Source of the DNA: Eubacterium sulci ATCC 35585
GTDB taxonomy: Bacteria; Bacillota; Clostridia; Peptostreptococcales; Anaerovoracaceae
Length of the DNA: 64,000 nt
Direction: 5' to 3'
Assembly: GCA_001189495.1 (NCBI GenBank)
Contig: CP012068.1
Coordinates: 62,001-126,000 of the forward strand
Shown here: piece after piece, positions 1-8,380 of the stretch
How the letters are laid out: every line of letters starts with the position of its first letter
Numbering within the stretch: the stretch's first letter is position 1
The notes under the pieces: generated by a model
What the model saw: the letters and a program-made list of their open reading frames with translations, nothing else
Database searches by the model: none
Told to the model about the DNA's origin: nothing
Program-made: the position numbers and the translations under genes

Positions 1-2
1 AA

Positions 3-374
3 TATATTGCATGTTTATGGATTGGGGATATTCTGGAATTCATATATAAGCATTGTTTCGTTTATATGTCAATACTTTATATGTTCATCTTATCAATGCA
101 TTTTATGTATCGCTACCGAAAATATAAAACTATGGAAAATATAAATACCTATATTTCTGCAAGGAAAACCTTGGTTATAACTTCTCTAATTGCGCTGGAT
201 TTAAATGTATTTACATTCGCATTCGTTGTATATGCCATGTATCACCCTGAACTCTCGCTTCCGATACCTTTTGACCCTGACATTTTGTTCATATCGTGTT
301 TTATCTCTATAATAGCCTGGGGCATTTCTTTAGTCATGGTTATATGCAGTTATTTTATAGTAAGGAGGAAATAG
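3..374 (+). CDS. Membrane protein, N-terminus outside the window
   Basis: The reading frame is open from the first complete codon at position 3 and shows no stop before the TAG at 372-374, so the gene probably begins upstream of the window; an internal ATG at 66 is a possible but poorly supported start. The visible ~123 residues hold about three hydrophobic stretches, at roughly residues 20-36, 57-79 and 95-118, separated by a basic segment (YRYRKYK), and end in a basic tail (VRRK). This is the look of a small integral membrane protein. No family is recognised. The downstream gene starts 3 bases after the stop, so the two are probably co-transcribed. Confidence 0.5.
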   Translation, partial: YIACLWIGDILEFIYKHCFVYMSILYMFILSMHFMYRYRKYKTMENINTYISARKTLVITSLIALDLNVFTFAFVVYAMYHPELSLPIPFDPDILFISCFISIIAWGISLVMVICSYFIVRRK

Positions 375-377
375 GTC

Positions 378-1202
378 ATGAGAAACAAAGCAAAGATATT
401 CTCTATAGCTTTAGTCCTTGTAATTGCAGCTATCTTAATCTTTGTCTTTTATAGCAAGCCTTCGAAGGCCAAAGTCGCAAACAATTTTCGCGAAGACTAC
501 CTCAAGATTTCTATGAAGGCAATTCAAACAAATCCTGAGCTTGTCACTGTCAGTAAGAAGGATAAAAATGGCGAATTTAAGGATATAACCGCTAAATTCT
601 ATATCGATTACATAACGGATATTCAGGAAGGTAAGTTTAACAAGGCTCTAAAACTACTTTCCGATGAGGATAATTATGATATCTACTTTGAAAGTGGGCA
701 CACTGACCTGAAGCCTCTTTTGGTAGAATTTCGCGATGGCTATGAAGAGGCGGGAATCGGGAGAATCTTTCAATATATCCGCGAGGCAAAGGAACAAAAT
801 CTAAAGCCGGTAAAGCTTAGTGAAGAGGAGGAAGCAATAAAAAATTTTGCTCATGTTGTTTTTAACTTTAACTACAAGGACAGATACACAAAGTACATAG
901 ATAATAAAGACAAATACTATGAGCAATTTAAAGATGTTGCAACGAAAAACTGCATAGAGATGATGAAGCTTGAGCATTTTCCTTATGAGATTGAGGAAAT
1001 ATACGGTGCAGATAAAAAATCCAGTGTATTCATCAAAGTTAAGCCAGGCCCAGGTGGTGACTACATCGCTATAAGCTACCAGTTGCGAGACGGTACGGTT
1101 TATAAAATGACTCAAATCTTCGAAGCAAAGTGTAAAAAGGTTAATGGTAAGATGCTTGTAGACGAATTCCACGAGCTTAGTACGGTTTGGAATGAGCTAT
1201 AA
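378..1202 (+). CDS. Membrane-anchored extracytoplasmic protein, unknown function
   Basis: The 274-residue product begins with a short basic N-terminus and one strong hydrophobic segment (about residues 7-26) without a lipobox cysteine, followed by a charged, lysine- and glutamate-rich body, so it is probably a signal-anchored protein facing outward. The body has no motif I can name; the pattern of mixed helices and strands recalls small extracytoplasmic domains such as DUF5105-type proteins, but that is only an impression. The start is fixed by AAGGAGG at 362-368. It sits 3 bases after the preceding membrane protein gene and is followed by a strong terminator. Confidence 0.6.
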   Translation: MRNKAKIFSIALVLVIAAILIFVFYSKPSKAKVANNFREDYLKISMKAIQTNPELVTVSKKDKNGEFKDITAKFYIDYITDIQEGKFNKALKLLSDEDNYDIYFESGHTDLKPLLVEFRDGYEEAGIGRIFQYIREAKEQNLKPVKLSEEEEAIKNFAHVVFNFNYKDRYTKYIDNKDKYYEQFKDVATKNCIEMMKLEHFPYEIEEIYGADKKSSVFIKVKPGPGGDYIAISYQLRDGTVYKMTQIFEAKCKKVNGKMLVDEFHELSTVWNEL

Positions 1203-1215
1203 AGCAAGAAACACG

Positions 1216-1242
1216 AAAAGGAGAGCAAACACTCTCCTTTTT
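1216..1242. terminator. Intrinsic terminator (bidirectional)
   Basis: AAAAGGAGAG and CTCTCCTTTT form a 10-bp stem around a short AACA loop, with A- and T-runs on both sides, so it can end transcription of the upstream plus-strand gene and of the minus-strand methyltransferase gene at 1315-2052. Confidence 0.85.
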
Positions 1243-1314
1243 GAGTACTATAAATTATTAGTTGCCGATGCATTCTTATGTCACTATACGCTAATATTGA
1301 ATAATAATGTGTCA

Positions 1315-2052
1315 TTAGGCTTGGGAAAGCACGAACAAGTAATCTGGTACATGCTTACATCTAGCCAGTGATTTATTCAATTCTATTACTTCATCTGAAA
1401 CTGTAGGCTCTTTTACTTGCACTATGTGGAATCCTGCTTTTACAAGAGCATTTATTATATCGCTAAATGTTCTATGATACTTTACAACATTTTCGACAAG
1501 CCAATATACATTTCTTTTTCCAGACTCTGGGTAATCCTCAACTACCATGCCCTTTACTACATTATCTATATCTGTTTGCCATGTAACGCCTTTTTTGGTA
1601 GCAGTAAAAATTGGATGCTCCTGGGAGAATAAGAAGATTCCATCCTTATTTAAAATTTTCTTTACATCTTTACATAGCTTTTCGAAGTCTTTTACGTAAT
1701 GAACTGCAAGAGAGCTTACAACAACATCAAAAGTTTCGTTTAGTTCATCAAGCTTTCCCATATCCAAAATACCAAACTCGATATTACTAAACTGTGAGCA
1801 TTCTGATTTTGCAACATCTAGCATCTTAGATGAAATATCTATTCCCTTAACATAGCTTGCTCCCATTTCTGAGTAAATTTTACACCACTCTCCATAACCA
1901 CATCCTAGGTCTAATACTTTTTTCCCTTTCAGATCTGGAAGAAGCGAAAGTAATTCTGGCTTTTCTTCTAGGTTATTTGCGCTATTGCTTTTATTTCTAA
2001 GCTCTTTGTATAGGTTAAAAAATTTTTCGTTATCGTATAGATTCTGACTCAT
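1315..2052 (-). CDS. Class I SAM-dependent methyltransferase
   Basis: The 245-residue protein has the Rossmann-fold methyltransferase core. Motif I is VLDLGCGYGEW at about residues 45-55, the acidic end of strand 2 is KGIDIS at about 69-74, motif II is FDVVVSSLAVHYV at about 107-120, and a Methyltransf_11-like C-terminus follows with a histidine- and aromatic-rich substrate region (EHPIFTATKKG, VKYHRTF). It resembles small-molecule methyltransferases rather than RNA or protein modifiers, but the substrate cannot be read. Its ATG overlaps the stop of the upstream trpF-like gene as ATGA, indicating translational coupling, and it is the last gene of the four-gene operon starting at 4764. Confidence 0.8.
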   Translation of the reverse strand: MSQNLYDNEKFFNLYKELRNKSNSANNLEEKPELLSLLPDLKGKKVLDLGCGYGEWCKIYSEMGASYVKGIDISSKMLDVAKSECSQFSNIEFGILDMGKLDELNETFDVVVSSLAVHYVKDFEKLCKDVKKILNKDGIFLFSQEHPIFTATKKGVTWQTDIDNVVKGMVVEDYPESGKRNVYWLVENVVKYHRTFSDIINALVKAGFHIVQVKEPTVSDEVIELNKSLARCKHVPDYLFVLSQA

Positions 2053-2705
2053 ATCTGTTCCTCTTCTGCTAACCTTGCATTTTCAATGTAAGCTTTAACT
2101 TTTTCATATGATTTGTATCCATCAATTTCGACACCGGAATTTGCATCAATTCCATACGGTCTAACCTTTTTTACGGCATCATATGAATTTTTGTCCGTTA
2201 TCCCTCCTGCAAGAATAACTGGCACTGATGATTTTTCAACGATTTCTCTACTTACATTCCAATCATGTGTAAGTCCCGTACCTCCGAGTCTTTCTTTTGT
2301 TCTCGAATCAAGTAGCAGGGCATCGCAACATCCTTCAAATAATTTTACCATATTCAAAGCTTCATCTCTATCTAGCACATGAATTGCTTTCAGTATCTTA
2401 CAGTAATAAAGCTTTTCTCTAACATACTTTACATCTTCAGGTGGTATATAATCATGAATTTGCACAGTGTCTACATGTAGATACTTAGCTAGCTCAACTA
2501 TTTCATCCTTATCTGTAAGGTGTGTTACTAAAACTGTTGATACAAAAGGTGGCAGCTTTTCGATTATATCACGGGCGTCCTCTTTACTGATTTTATCTTC
2601 TGCTAAGTGTGTAATCCCTACAAGAAATCCTACTGCATCTGCCCCTGCATTTATAGCTGTCATAGCATCTTGTAAATTTCTTATTCCGCAAACTTTAGTT
2701 CTCAT
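2049..2705 (-). CDS. trpF: Phosphoribosylanthranilate isomerase (TrpF-like)
   Basis: TrpF converts N-(5-phosphoribosyl)anthranilate to the CdRP intermediate of tryptophan synthesis. The 218-residue product shows the family's KVCGIR start with the catalytic cysteine, the strand motif LLLDSRT carrying the catalytic aspartate, GGTGLTHDW, VILAGGIT and a phosphate-binding DANSGVE near the end. A longer frame opens at 2777, but the ATG at 2703-2705 preceded by GGAGG at 2711-2715 is the natural start and removes overlap with the upstream gene. No other trp gene is nearby; it lies between a terpene-cyclase-fold gene and a methyltransferase. It may complete a split pathway or serve a different aldose isomerisation. 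Confidence 0.8.
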   Translation of the reverse strand: MRTKVCGIRNLQDAMTAINAGADAVGFLVGITHLAEDKISKEDARDIIEKLPPFVSTVLVTHLTDKDEIVELAKYLHVDTVQIHDYIPPEDVKYVREKLYYCKILKAIHVLDRDEALNMVKLFEGCCDALLLDSRTKERLGGTGLTHDWNVSREIVEKSSVPVILAGGITDKNSYDAVKKVRPYGIDANSGVEIDGYKSYEKVKAYIENARLAEEEQI

Positions 2706-2719
2706 AAGCGCCTCCATTC

Positions 2720-4174
2720 TTACAGCATCAGTTGATAGAATGCCAAAACAAATCCAGTAATAATACCATAAACCCATCCGATAGAATTTATCCAGCTTTC
2801 CATATCTTTATTAAACCGATTCTTAACATATACTACCCATGGAAGTCCAAGTACGAATGACATTAATATTAAATATGCGCCAGCAACTGCATTTGTAACT
2901 TTTTCTGGTGATTCCGAAAGCAAACTTGATATCCAGTTAATCCCATATGCTATCAATAGAAACATCTGCATACTAAAGACTAAACAGAACACAAGTCCCA
3001 TTGCGTTATTAAATGCAAAGGTTACATTCCTAACTGAAAACGAGAAGTTTGCCTCATTCTTCTTTAAATCCCACCATTCGACAATAATTGCAAGAAAATG
3101 ATTCGACTTAACTGTATCAAGTTCTTTACGAACCATATTTATAGTTACAATCGCATTGGTAGTTGACCATGTATAATTATCCGCATCAGCCGAACATCTC
3201 CATCCTCCAAAGTTATTATCTTGTAGACCAGCAAGATAATTAAAACCAAAGATGACTGACTCGTCATCAAATGTTGTGATTCCATTAACTAGTATTCCTC
3301 TTAACGCCCACGTGGTGCTGAAATGTCTAAATGTATATCTTCTTCCATCTCTAATTCCCACCTCTAAGAATAAGTCCCAGCTACCATCTTGCTTTTGTGT
3401 ATTTGACAAATATTTATATGCTCTCTTTATCACTCCAGTTTCAATGTTTTCTGGGCAATGATGAAGTGCAATCATCGCATATCCAGTACATGAAGGATTC
3501 GATTCTGTTTGGAATAGCAGGTCGGCATAAGTTAGATTTACTTTTTCTTGGTAAAGGTAATCGGCATCTCTTCTACGGATATTTCCCCATCCTCCGTCAG
3601 CATGCTGGCTTTCTATGAGCCAATCTACTGATTTTCTAATGGTGTCTTTGATCTTTGATTTCCTATCTGCGTCACCTTCGTATTTACAATATTCTAAGCT
3701 TAATGCCCATACAGCTAATGCTGTCCTTATAGTTCCTGACTTTTCCTCTGAATTGTCAGGATATCCCCCATCCTCATTTTGATTGTTCAAGAACCAGTCA
3801 ACGCATTCATCTATTGCAGTAGCTATTACGCCACTTCCTATTTTAGAGCATAGCATCTCGCAGGATTTTACTTTTTCTAATGCTAATAGTGCCCAGCTCC
3901 AGTCTATAGATAGAATTGCATTTTGTGATGGCCTTACTAACCATTTTTTAATGGATTCAATTATAGCTTCTTTTTCGTTTTCCTTTAGAAAATCAATTAG
4001 ATCTACTGAGGCACAAATCACTTCAGAGGTATTTTGTATATTAGGAGCAATAAGTGGTACCCAAGCCCAGCCACATTCGTCTTGATCTCTAATACTAATT
4101 AACCAGTCCAACGCTTTACGTATTTCTGGATCAAAAAAGGCATTTTCTCCCTTATTCATCTTTATCTTTTTCAC
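2720..4174 (-). CDS. Terpene-cyclase/prenyltransferase-repeat protein with C-terminal membrane tail
   Basis: The first ~330 of 484 residues carry prenyltransferase/squalene-oxidase (QW-like) repeats: NQNEDGGYPDN, SQHADGGWGN, NTQKQDGSWDLF and LQDNNFGGWRCS, each ending a helical repeat, which predicts an alpha/alpha toroid. No DxDD acid motif of squalene-hopene cyclases is visible, so cyclase activity is doubtful. The last ~110 residues hold three membrane helices (about residues 390-420, 427-450 and 462-484). There is no signal peptide. The start is a GTG at 4172-4174 just after the upstream stop; an in-frame ATG lies 15 bases further in. It may act as a membrane-tethered binding or scaffolding domain linked to the ECF-like protein upstream. 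Confidence 0.7.
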   Translation of the reverse strand: MKKIKMNKGENAFFDPEIRKALDWLISIRDQDECGWAWVPLIAPNIQNTSEVICASVDLIDFLKENEKEAIIESIKKWLVRPSQNAILSIDWSWALLALEKVKSCEMLCSKIGSGVIATAIDECVDWFLNNQNEDGGYPDNSEEKSGTIRTALAVWALSLEYCKYEGDADRKSKIKDTIRKSVDWLIESQHADGGWGNIRRRDADYLYQEKVNLTYADLLFQTESNPSCTGYAMIALHHCPENIETGVIKRAYKYLSNTQKQDGSWDLFLEVGIRDGRRYTFRHFSTTWALRGILVNGITTFDDESVIFGFNYLAGLQDNNFGGWRCSADADNYTWSTTNAIVTINMVRKELDTVKSNHFLAIIVEWWDLKKNEANFSFSVRNVTFAFNNAMGLVFCLVFSMQMFLLIAYGINWISSLLSESPEKVTNAVAGAYLILMSFVLGLPWVVYVKNRFNKDMESWINSIGWVYGIITGFVLAFYQLML

Positions 4175-4176
4175 GT

Positions 4177-4764
4177 TTACCCTCTCACCTTATATAAATC
4201 AACGCAATGTTTATCTGTAAGCAACTTATCTGGAGTAAATTTGATTGCAAAATATACTATTATTACAGAAACCAATACATCAATTGCTTTAATAATAGCC
4301 ACCGAAATGATAGTAGCAATTAAATGCGGGCAGCTATAACCCTGCGCAAGTGCATAAAGCTTTTCGCCCCAATAGTCTGCTGGAATTCCACCATCTAGCA
4401 AAAGAGAAAAGATTGATGCAGTTGGTACACTCACCAAAAAAATCAAAATACACATTGCTGTCCAGTAACGAAAATTTCTTTGTGGGTGTTTTTTAGAATA
4501 GTTTCCCACTACTAGTGCCACTAAATAGCTAACAAAATAGTACGACATGGAATTGTATCCGTAAAGAAAGCCTGAAAATACAACATTATTAACTAACCCA
4601 GTGCAAAAACCAAATGAGCTTCCCATTATTATAGATATATAAATGGTTCCTACTGTATCAAGCCACATAGGTAGCTTGAAAAAATAAACTAGTATAGATA
4701 GCATCGCATTCATCGAGCAAGCTATTAAAATCATATATATTGCACGTTTTCTACTTGTAAACAC
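4177..4764 (-). CDS. ECF transporter S-component-like membrane protein
   Basis: The 195-residue protein is almost wholly hydrophobic, with about six membrane segments, and carries the WLDTVGTIYISIIMGSSFGF stretch typical of ECF vitamin-transporter substrate-binding subunits and related proteins in which a small solute sits between helices. Start is a GTG at 4762-4764 with GGGAG five to ten bases upstream. No ECF ATPase or EcfT gene is in the window, so it would have to share a module encoded elsewhere. It heads an operon with a terpene-cyclase-fold protein, TrpF and a methyltransferase. Its ligand cannot be told from sequence. No cobalamin riboswitch precedes it. Confidence 0.6.
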   Translation of the reverse strand: MFTSRKRAIYMILIACSMNAMLSILVYFFKLPMWLDTVGTIYISIIMGSSFGFCTGLVNNVVFSGFLYGYNSMSYYFVSYLVALVVGNYSKKHPQRNFRYWTAMCILIFLVSVPTASIFSLLLDGGIPADYWGEKLYALAQGYSCPHLIATIISVAIIKAIDVLVSVIIVYFAIKFTPDKLLTDKHCVDLYKVRG

Positions 4765-4808
4765 CCTTTTCTCCCTTGAATAATTTACGATAAGACCGTT
4801 TATATTTC

Positions 4809-4829
4809 GTCACTACATTGTCACTACAT
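4809..4829. repeat. Tandem 10-bp direct repeat, possible operator
   Basis: GTCACTACAT occurs twice, at 4809-4818 and 4820-4829, an 11-bp period that is one helical turn. It lies 45-65 bases upstream of the start of the ECF-like operon, a sensible place for a regulator bound to one DNA face. No inverted symmetry is seen. Confidence 0.4.
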
Positions 4830-4854
4830 GCATTGAATTCTCAATTTGTATAAC

Positions 4855-5024
4855 GATTTTATCAACACTTTTTGTCCTAGAGACCTAATTATTCGCTCAA
4901 CCTGACGACTAGATAATTTAAGTTTATCTGCAATTTTTACTGCACTCAGTCTTGGATTATTATCCAGAAGATTCAAGATTCCCTCTTCCGTTTCTCCGAC
5001 ATTTTCTCCGACATTTCTCCGACA
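4855..5024 (-). pseudogene. Remnant of an AlbA_2/RecG-like protein C-terminal winged helix
   Basis: The minus strand still encodes a repeat of VGEN/VGET units followed by GILNLLDNNPRLSAVKIADK and a helix-turn-helix continuing LSSRQVERIIRSLG. This is the usual tail of Schlafen-AlbA_2 domain ATP-dependent helicase-like regulators. The first VGE repeat is out of frame by one base relative to the next, there is no N-terminal domain, and the normal GYW ending is lost. It is therefore a decayed gene tail stranded between the ECF-like operon and the amidohydrolase operon; nothing else is seen in this 364-bp gap besides promoter-type AT-rich DNA. Confidence 0.6.
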
Positions 5025-5102
5025 TCTACTGCATTCATTAGAATTAATTTGTTATAAATAGGATAATCTACAAATCCTCAATCACTTTAAATAGTATAAC
5101 AC

Positions 5103-5128
5103 AAAAGGAGAGCAATGCTCTCCTTTTT
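5103..5128. terminator. Intrinsic terminator after the amidohydrolase gene
   Basis: AAAAGGAGAGCA and TGCTCTCCTTTT pair directly after the amidohydrolase stop codon at 5129-5131. The stem shares the GGAGAG/CTCTCC arms with the terminator at 1216-1242, with an expanded head. Confidence 0.85.
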
Positions 5129-6769
5129 CTATCGCTTAAATACGATTTGACCTCCAACCATTGTCATGACTGGAAGAATATCCTTAATTTCATCAGGATT
5201 TACCGTGAAGATGTCCTTATCTAAAAGTACCATATCAGCTAGGTATCCTGGCTTTATGCGACCTTTGATGTCTTCCATAAATTCGCCGTAGGCACTCTCT
5301 ATGGTGTAGGCATCTATTGCCGTTTCTACATCAACGCACTCTGCTGGGTAGAATCCGCCCTCTGGCTTACCCTGTCTATCCTTTCTGGTCACAGCCATAT
5401 AGATATTAGGGAATGGATTGCAGTCCTCAACTGGGCAGTCTGTACCGTAGGACACGTGTGCACCCTTCTTTGCCAGACTACCGAAAGCATATGAGCTTGA
5501 AGCTAGCTCTCGCCCAACTAGATCATCTACGATTTTCATATCGTAATCTAGGAAGATTGGCTGTGCAAAGACGAGAATGTTCAGCTTTGCGATTCTGTCA
5601 ACTAGTTCTTTGCTCGTAACCTGACAGTGAATTAGGGCATGTCTCAGCTTGTTTTCACCGTCTACAAAGGCTTTCTCGTAGCTGTCGATTGTACGCTTTA
5701 CGGCCTCATCTCCGATTACGTGAGTAACCACCTGAAGCCCGTGCTCCTTTGCAATTTGGCAATATTCATCCATATCCTCAACACTTATCCACTCAAGTCC
5801 GTGGTCATCTGGATTTCCAACATAGCCGTTAGTCATCAAAGCGGTTCTGGCACCTAGGCTTCCATCCTTAAATAACTTAAGTGGTCCAAGTGTGAGCCAC
5901 GAATCCTTAGGATAATCACCCTTAGCATACTCTCCATTCTCAAGGTACTCCCTGAAGTCCTCAAGTCTATTGAAGCAAACCTGATGCCTATATCTGATCA
6001 AAGCCTCTCCCTTATCGTATATATCGTGGAAGAGCTTAAATGCTGCAGGTCCATCCATAAAGGTCGTGCCCACATCATTACTCTGAACGCTTGTAAGCCC
6101 ATGAGCAACCGCATATTCCATGGTCTCAATCAGGATTTTGCGTCTCTCCTCTAGCGAAAAGTCCGGAATAAGACGCTTTGCAATATTACAGCCGTTTCCT
6201 GTGAATATTCCGTTTGGCTTTCCGTCCTCACCTACAAGGTAGTCACCGTCCTTGAATAGCTCATTGTTCGCCTCAATATCGAGCATTTCTAAAAGCTTTG
6301 AGTTTGTTGAAATTATGTGACCGCAAACTCTCTCAAGAACTATAGGATATTCCGTGCTGATTTTGTCGAGATCGCTTCTATCTGGAATCCTGTCACCATC
6401 TGTGAAGTTATCCTGATTCCAACCAATAGCGTGAAGGCCCTCTTTGACATGATTTGGATGAGTGCTTGCAAACTCCCTGCATATCTCAACCATCTCATCT
6501 ATCGAAGTAACGCCTTCTATCATCGCCTGGTTTTGCGTCTCGCCAAACTGCATGAAGTGCAGGTGTGAATCGTTTAGTCCGGGTATCAAAGTTCTTCCTT
6601 CACAGTCAATCAGCTCTGCCAGGCCGCAAGTTTCGTCGCTCTTTGATGCTTCTGCTTTGATTTCCTCGTTAGATCCAACCGCTACAATTTTGTCATTCTC
6701 AATCAAAACGGCCTCTGCAAAGTTTCCTCTTTCAACATAAACCTTTGCATTGAATAAAATTTTACGCAT
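5129..6769 (-). CDS. YtcJ-like metal-dependent amidohydrolase
   Basis: This 546-residue protein belongs to the amidohydrolase-3 (YtcJ/NfdA-type) branch of the amidohydrolase superfamily, which hydrolyses amide or related bonds with one or two zinc ions. The metal-binding DSHLHF follows the strand TLIPGLN at about residues 65-75, the carboxylate-lysine region LGPLKLFKDGSLGA is at about 292-305, the conserved HVIGDEAV histidine is at about 347, and the GTDCPVED aspartate is near 447. The C-terminal small beta domain ends ADMVLLDKDIF. It overlaps the start of the APC permease by 8 bases, so the two form an operon in which the permease probably imports an amino-acid amide or N-substituted amino acid that this enzyme splits. 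Confidence 0.85.
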   Translation of the reverse strand: MRKILFNAKVYVERGNFAEAVLIENDKIVAVGSNEEIKAEASKSDETCGLAELIDCEGRTLIPGLNDSHLHFMQFGETQNQAMIEGVTSIDEMVEICREFASTHPNHVKEGLHAIGWNQDNFTDGDRIPDRSDLDKISTEYPIVLERVCGHIISTNSKLLEMLDIEANNELFKDGDYLVGEDGKPNGIFTGNGCNIAKRLIPDFSLEERRKILIETMEYAVAHGLTSVQSNDVGTTFMDGPAAFKLFHDIYDKGEALIRYRHQVCFNRLEDFREYLENGEYAKGDYPKDSWLTLGPLKLFKDGSLGARTALMTNGYVGNPDDHGLEWISVEDMDEYCQIAKEHGLQVVTHVIGDEAVKRTIDSYEKAFVDGENKLRHALIHCQVTSKELVDRIAKLNILVFAQPIFLDYDMKIVDDLVGRELASSSYAFGSLAKKGAHVSYGTDCPVEDCNPFPNIYMAVTRKDRQGKPEGGFYPAECVDVETAIDAYTIESAYGEFMEDIKGRIKPGYLADMVLLDKDIFTVNPDEIKDILPVMTMVGGQIVFKR

Positions 6770-8159
6770 TCTGCTTCACTTCTTTCTTAAGCTTCTGGTC
6801 AAATATAAAGTAAACAACTGCACCGATTGCTGGAACTACAAGTCCTAAAGCTCCATTAACCGGGTCCTCCATAACTCCCTGGACGAGAAGTCCGATGAAT
6901 ACCAAAGTAACAATAATTACTGAAACAGGGTAGAACCAAACCTTGTAAGGACGCTCGATATTAGGATACTTGTGTCTCAAAATAGGTAGTGCAATAATAA
7001 CCATAACGTTAAATACCATTCCACTGATTACAACTAGATTTGTTAGCTGATCTAGATTTCTCAATAAAACTAAGGCAACTGAGAGAAGGCACTGAACGAT
7101 GATTGGCACTGTTGGGACCTTATGCTTAGGATGTAGCTTCTTGAAGCTCTTGAAGAAATGTCCCTCTTCAGCCATCGCATAGTACATTCTTGGCTGAGCT
7201 AGAGTCATTCCGTTAAGCGTTCCAAACATAGCTAGAATCATACCGATAGAAACTATAACTCCACCTGCATTGCCTAGAAGAGTCTTAGCAACTGCTGTAC
7301 CTAGATAAAGATCTTCCTTTGCAATCATGTCTACGATTGTCTCGTGAGGTAAAACCTTCATGATTGCGAAATTAAACAGCGTGTATAGGAGCGTAACTCC
7401 ACCGATTCCGATGATTATTGCTAGTGGCATATTCTTCCTAGGATTTTTGATTTCCTCAGCAACCGTATTTAGGTTTGTCCATCCCTCATATGCCCAAAGT
7501 GCTGCAACAATTGCTATTGCCATCATTGAAACAACATGAGTATTGTTTTCAGCTGCGTATGTTGCTGCTGAACCTAGTGATAGGTCAGGGCTTACTTTGC
7601 CTACAAAAAGCGCTACACCCATTACAATTGCAATAGGTACAAGCTTGGCTACCATAGAAAGGCTCTGAACCACCGAAGCAATCTTTACCCCGATTAGGTT
7701 ATAGATGGTTGTTCCTATAATCAAAACGATGGCTGCTGCTTTGATACCAAAGTCACTTATATCAAAGAACGACTTAGCAACGTTCATCAAAGCGATTGAA
7801 ACGGCAGCGATAGAACCTGGTCCACCAATTAGCCAGTCTGTAAAGCCTGCCATAAAACCTACAACCGGGTGGAATGCCTCATTTAAGTAGATAACTCTAC
7901 CACCAGCCTTAGGCATCGCTGTTCCAAGTTCTGCATAGCAAAGACCTGCGACAAGTGAAATAACACCTGCAAGTAGCCAGCAAATTAGCGCTAGGCCACT
8001 ATTCATTCCCGTCCTCTGAAGAACGTATGACCCTAGATAGAATATTCCAGAGCCGATCATGATTCCGCCAATGATACTGATTCCACCAAATACGCCAATC
8101 TCTCTTTTGAATTCGGTTTTCTCAGATGTCAGCGAAGATAATTTCTTATCATCATGCAT
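6762..8159 (-). CDS. APC-family amino acid permease
   Basis: The 465-residue protein has about twelve membrane helices and the APC signature GGIMIGSGIFYLGSYV in helix 1 (about residues 29-45), the GxG substrate-site bend. WAYEGWTNLNTVAEEIKNP near residues 222-240 is the helix 6 and loop motif of the LAT/SteT-like amino acid exchangers, the closest group by eye. The start is backed by AAGGAGG eight bases upstream. A consensus promoter and a strong leader hairpin lie immediately upstream. It is translationally coupled to the amidohydrolase downstream. Confidence 0.88.
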   Translation of the reverse strand: MHDDKKLSSLTSEKTEFKREIGVFGGISIIGGIMIGSGIFYLGSYVLQRTGMNSGLALICWLLAGVISLVAGLCYAELGTAMPKAGGRVIYLNEAFHPVVGFMAGFTDWLIGGPGSIAAVSIALMNVAKSFFDISDFGIKAAAIVLIIGTTIYNLIGVKIASVVQSLSMVAKLVPIAIVMGVALFVGKVSPDLSLGSAATYAAENNTHVVSMMAIAIVAALWAYEGWTNLNTVAEEIKNPRKNMPLAIIIGIGGVTLLYTLFNFAIMKVLPHETIVDMIAKEDLYLGTAVAKTLLGNAGGVIVSIGMILAMFGTLNGMTLAQPRMYYAMAEEGHFFKSFKKLHPKHKVPTVPIIVQCLLSVALVLLRNLDQLTNLVVISGMVFNVMVIIALPILRHKYPNIERPYKVWFYPVSVIIVTLVFIGLLVQGVMEDPVNGALGLVVPAIGAVVYFIFDQKLKKEVKQNA

Positions 8160-8188
8160 AAAAATTCCTCCTTAATCTACATACTTAT

Positions 8189-8222
8189 AAAATTAAAAGT
8201 GCCTTAGATAACCAAAGCACTT
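8189..8222 (-). promoter_or_regulatory. Leader hairpin with U-tract, possible attenuator
   Basis: In the RNA, AAGTGCUUUGG and CUAAGGCACUU form an 11-bp stem (two GU pairs) with a UUAU loop, followed by UUUUAAUUUUAU. It lies between the promoter at 8239-8267 and the permease ribosome site, so it could prematurely end transcription or stabilise the messenger. Confidence 0.5.
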
Positions 8223-8238
8223 CAAACTACTTTTCGTG

Positions 8239-8267
8239 AGTATAACCCATTTTTTGTGGCATGTCAA
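8239..8267 (-). promoter_or_regulatory. Sigma-A-type promoter for the permease-amidohydrolase operon
   Basis: On the minus strand TTGACA (8262-8267) and TATACT (8239-8244) are separated by exactly 17 bases, a near-consensus housekeeping promoter. The gap from 8268 to 8380 holds only AT-rich DNA. Confidence 0.75.
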
Positions 8268-8380
8268 ACAATAGTTAAGCTCGAAAATTAAGAGTTTTTT
8301 ATTCAATAAGCAGTATTAATTAAGATTTTTAATTATATTTATGCATTGCGCCATTTAATTTTGTATTTCCTTGGTTTGAC

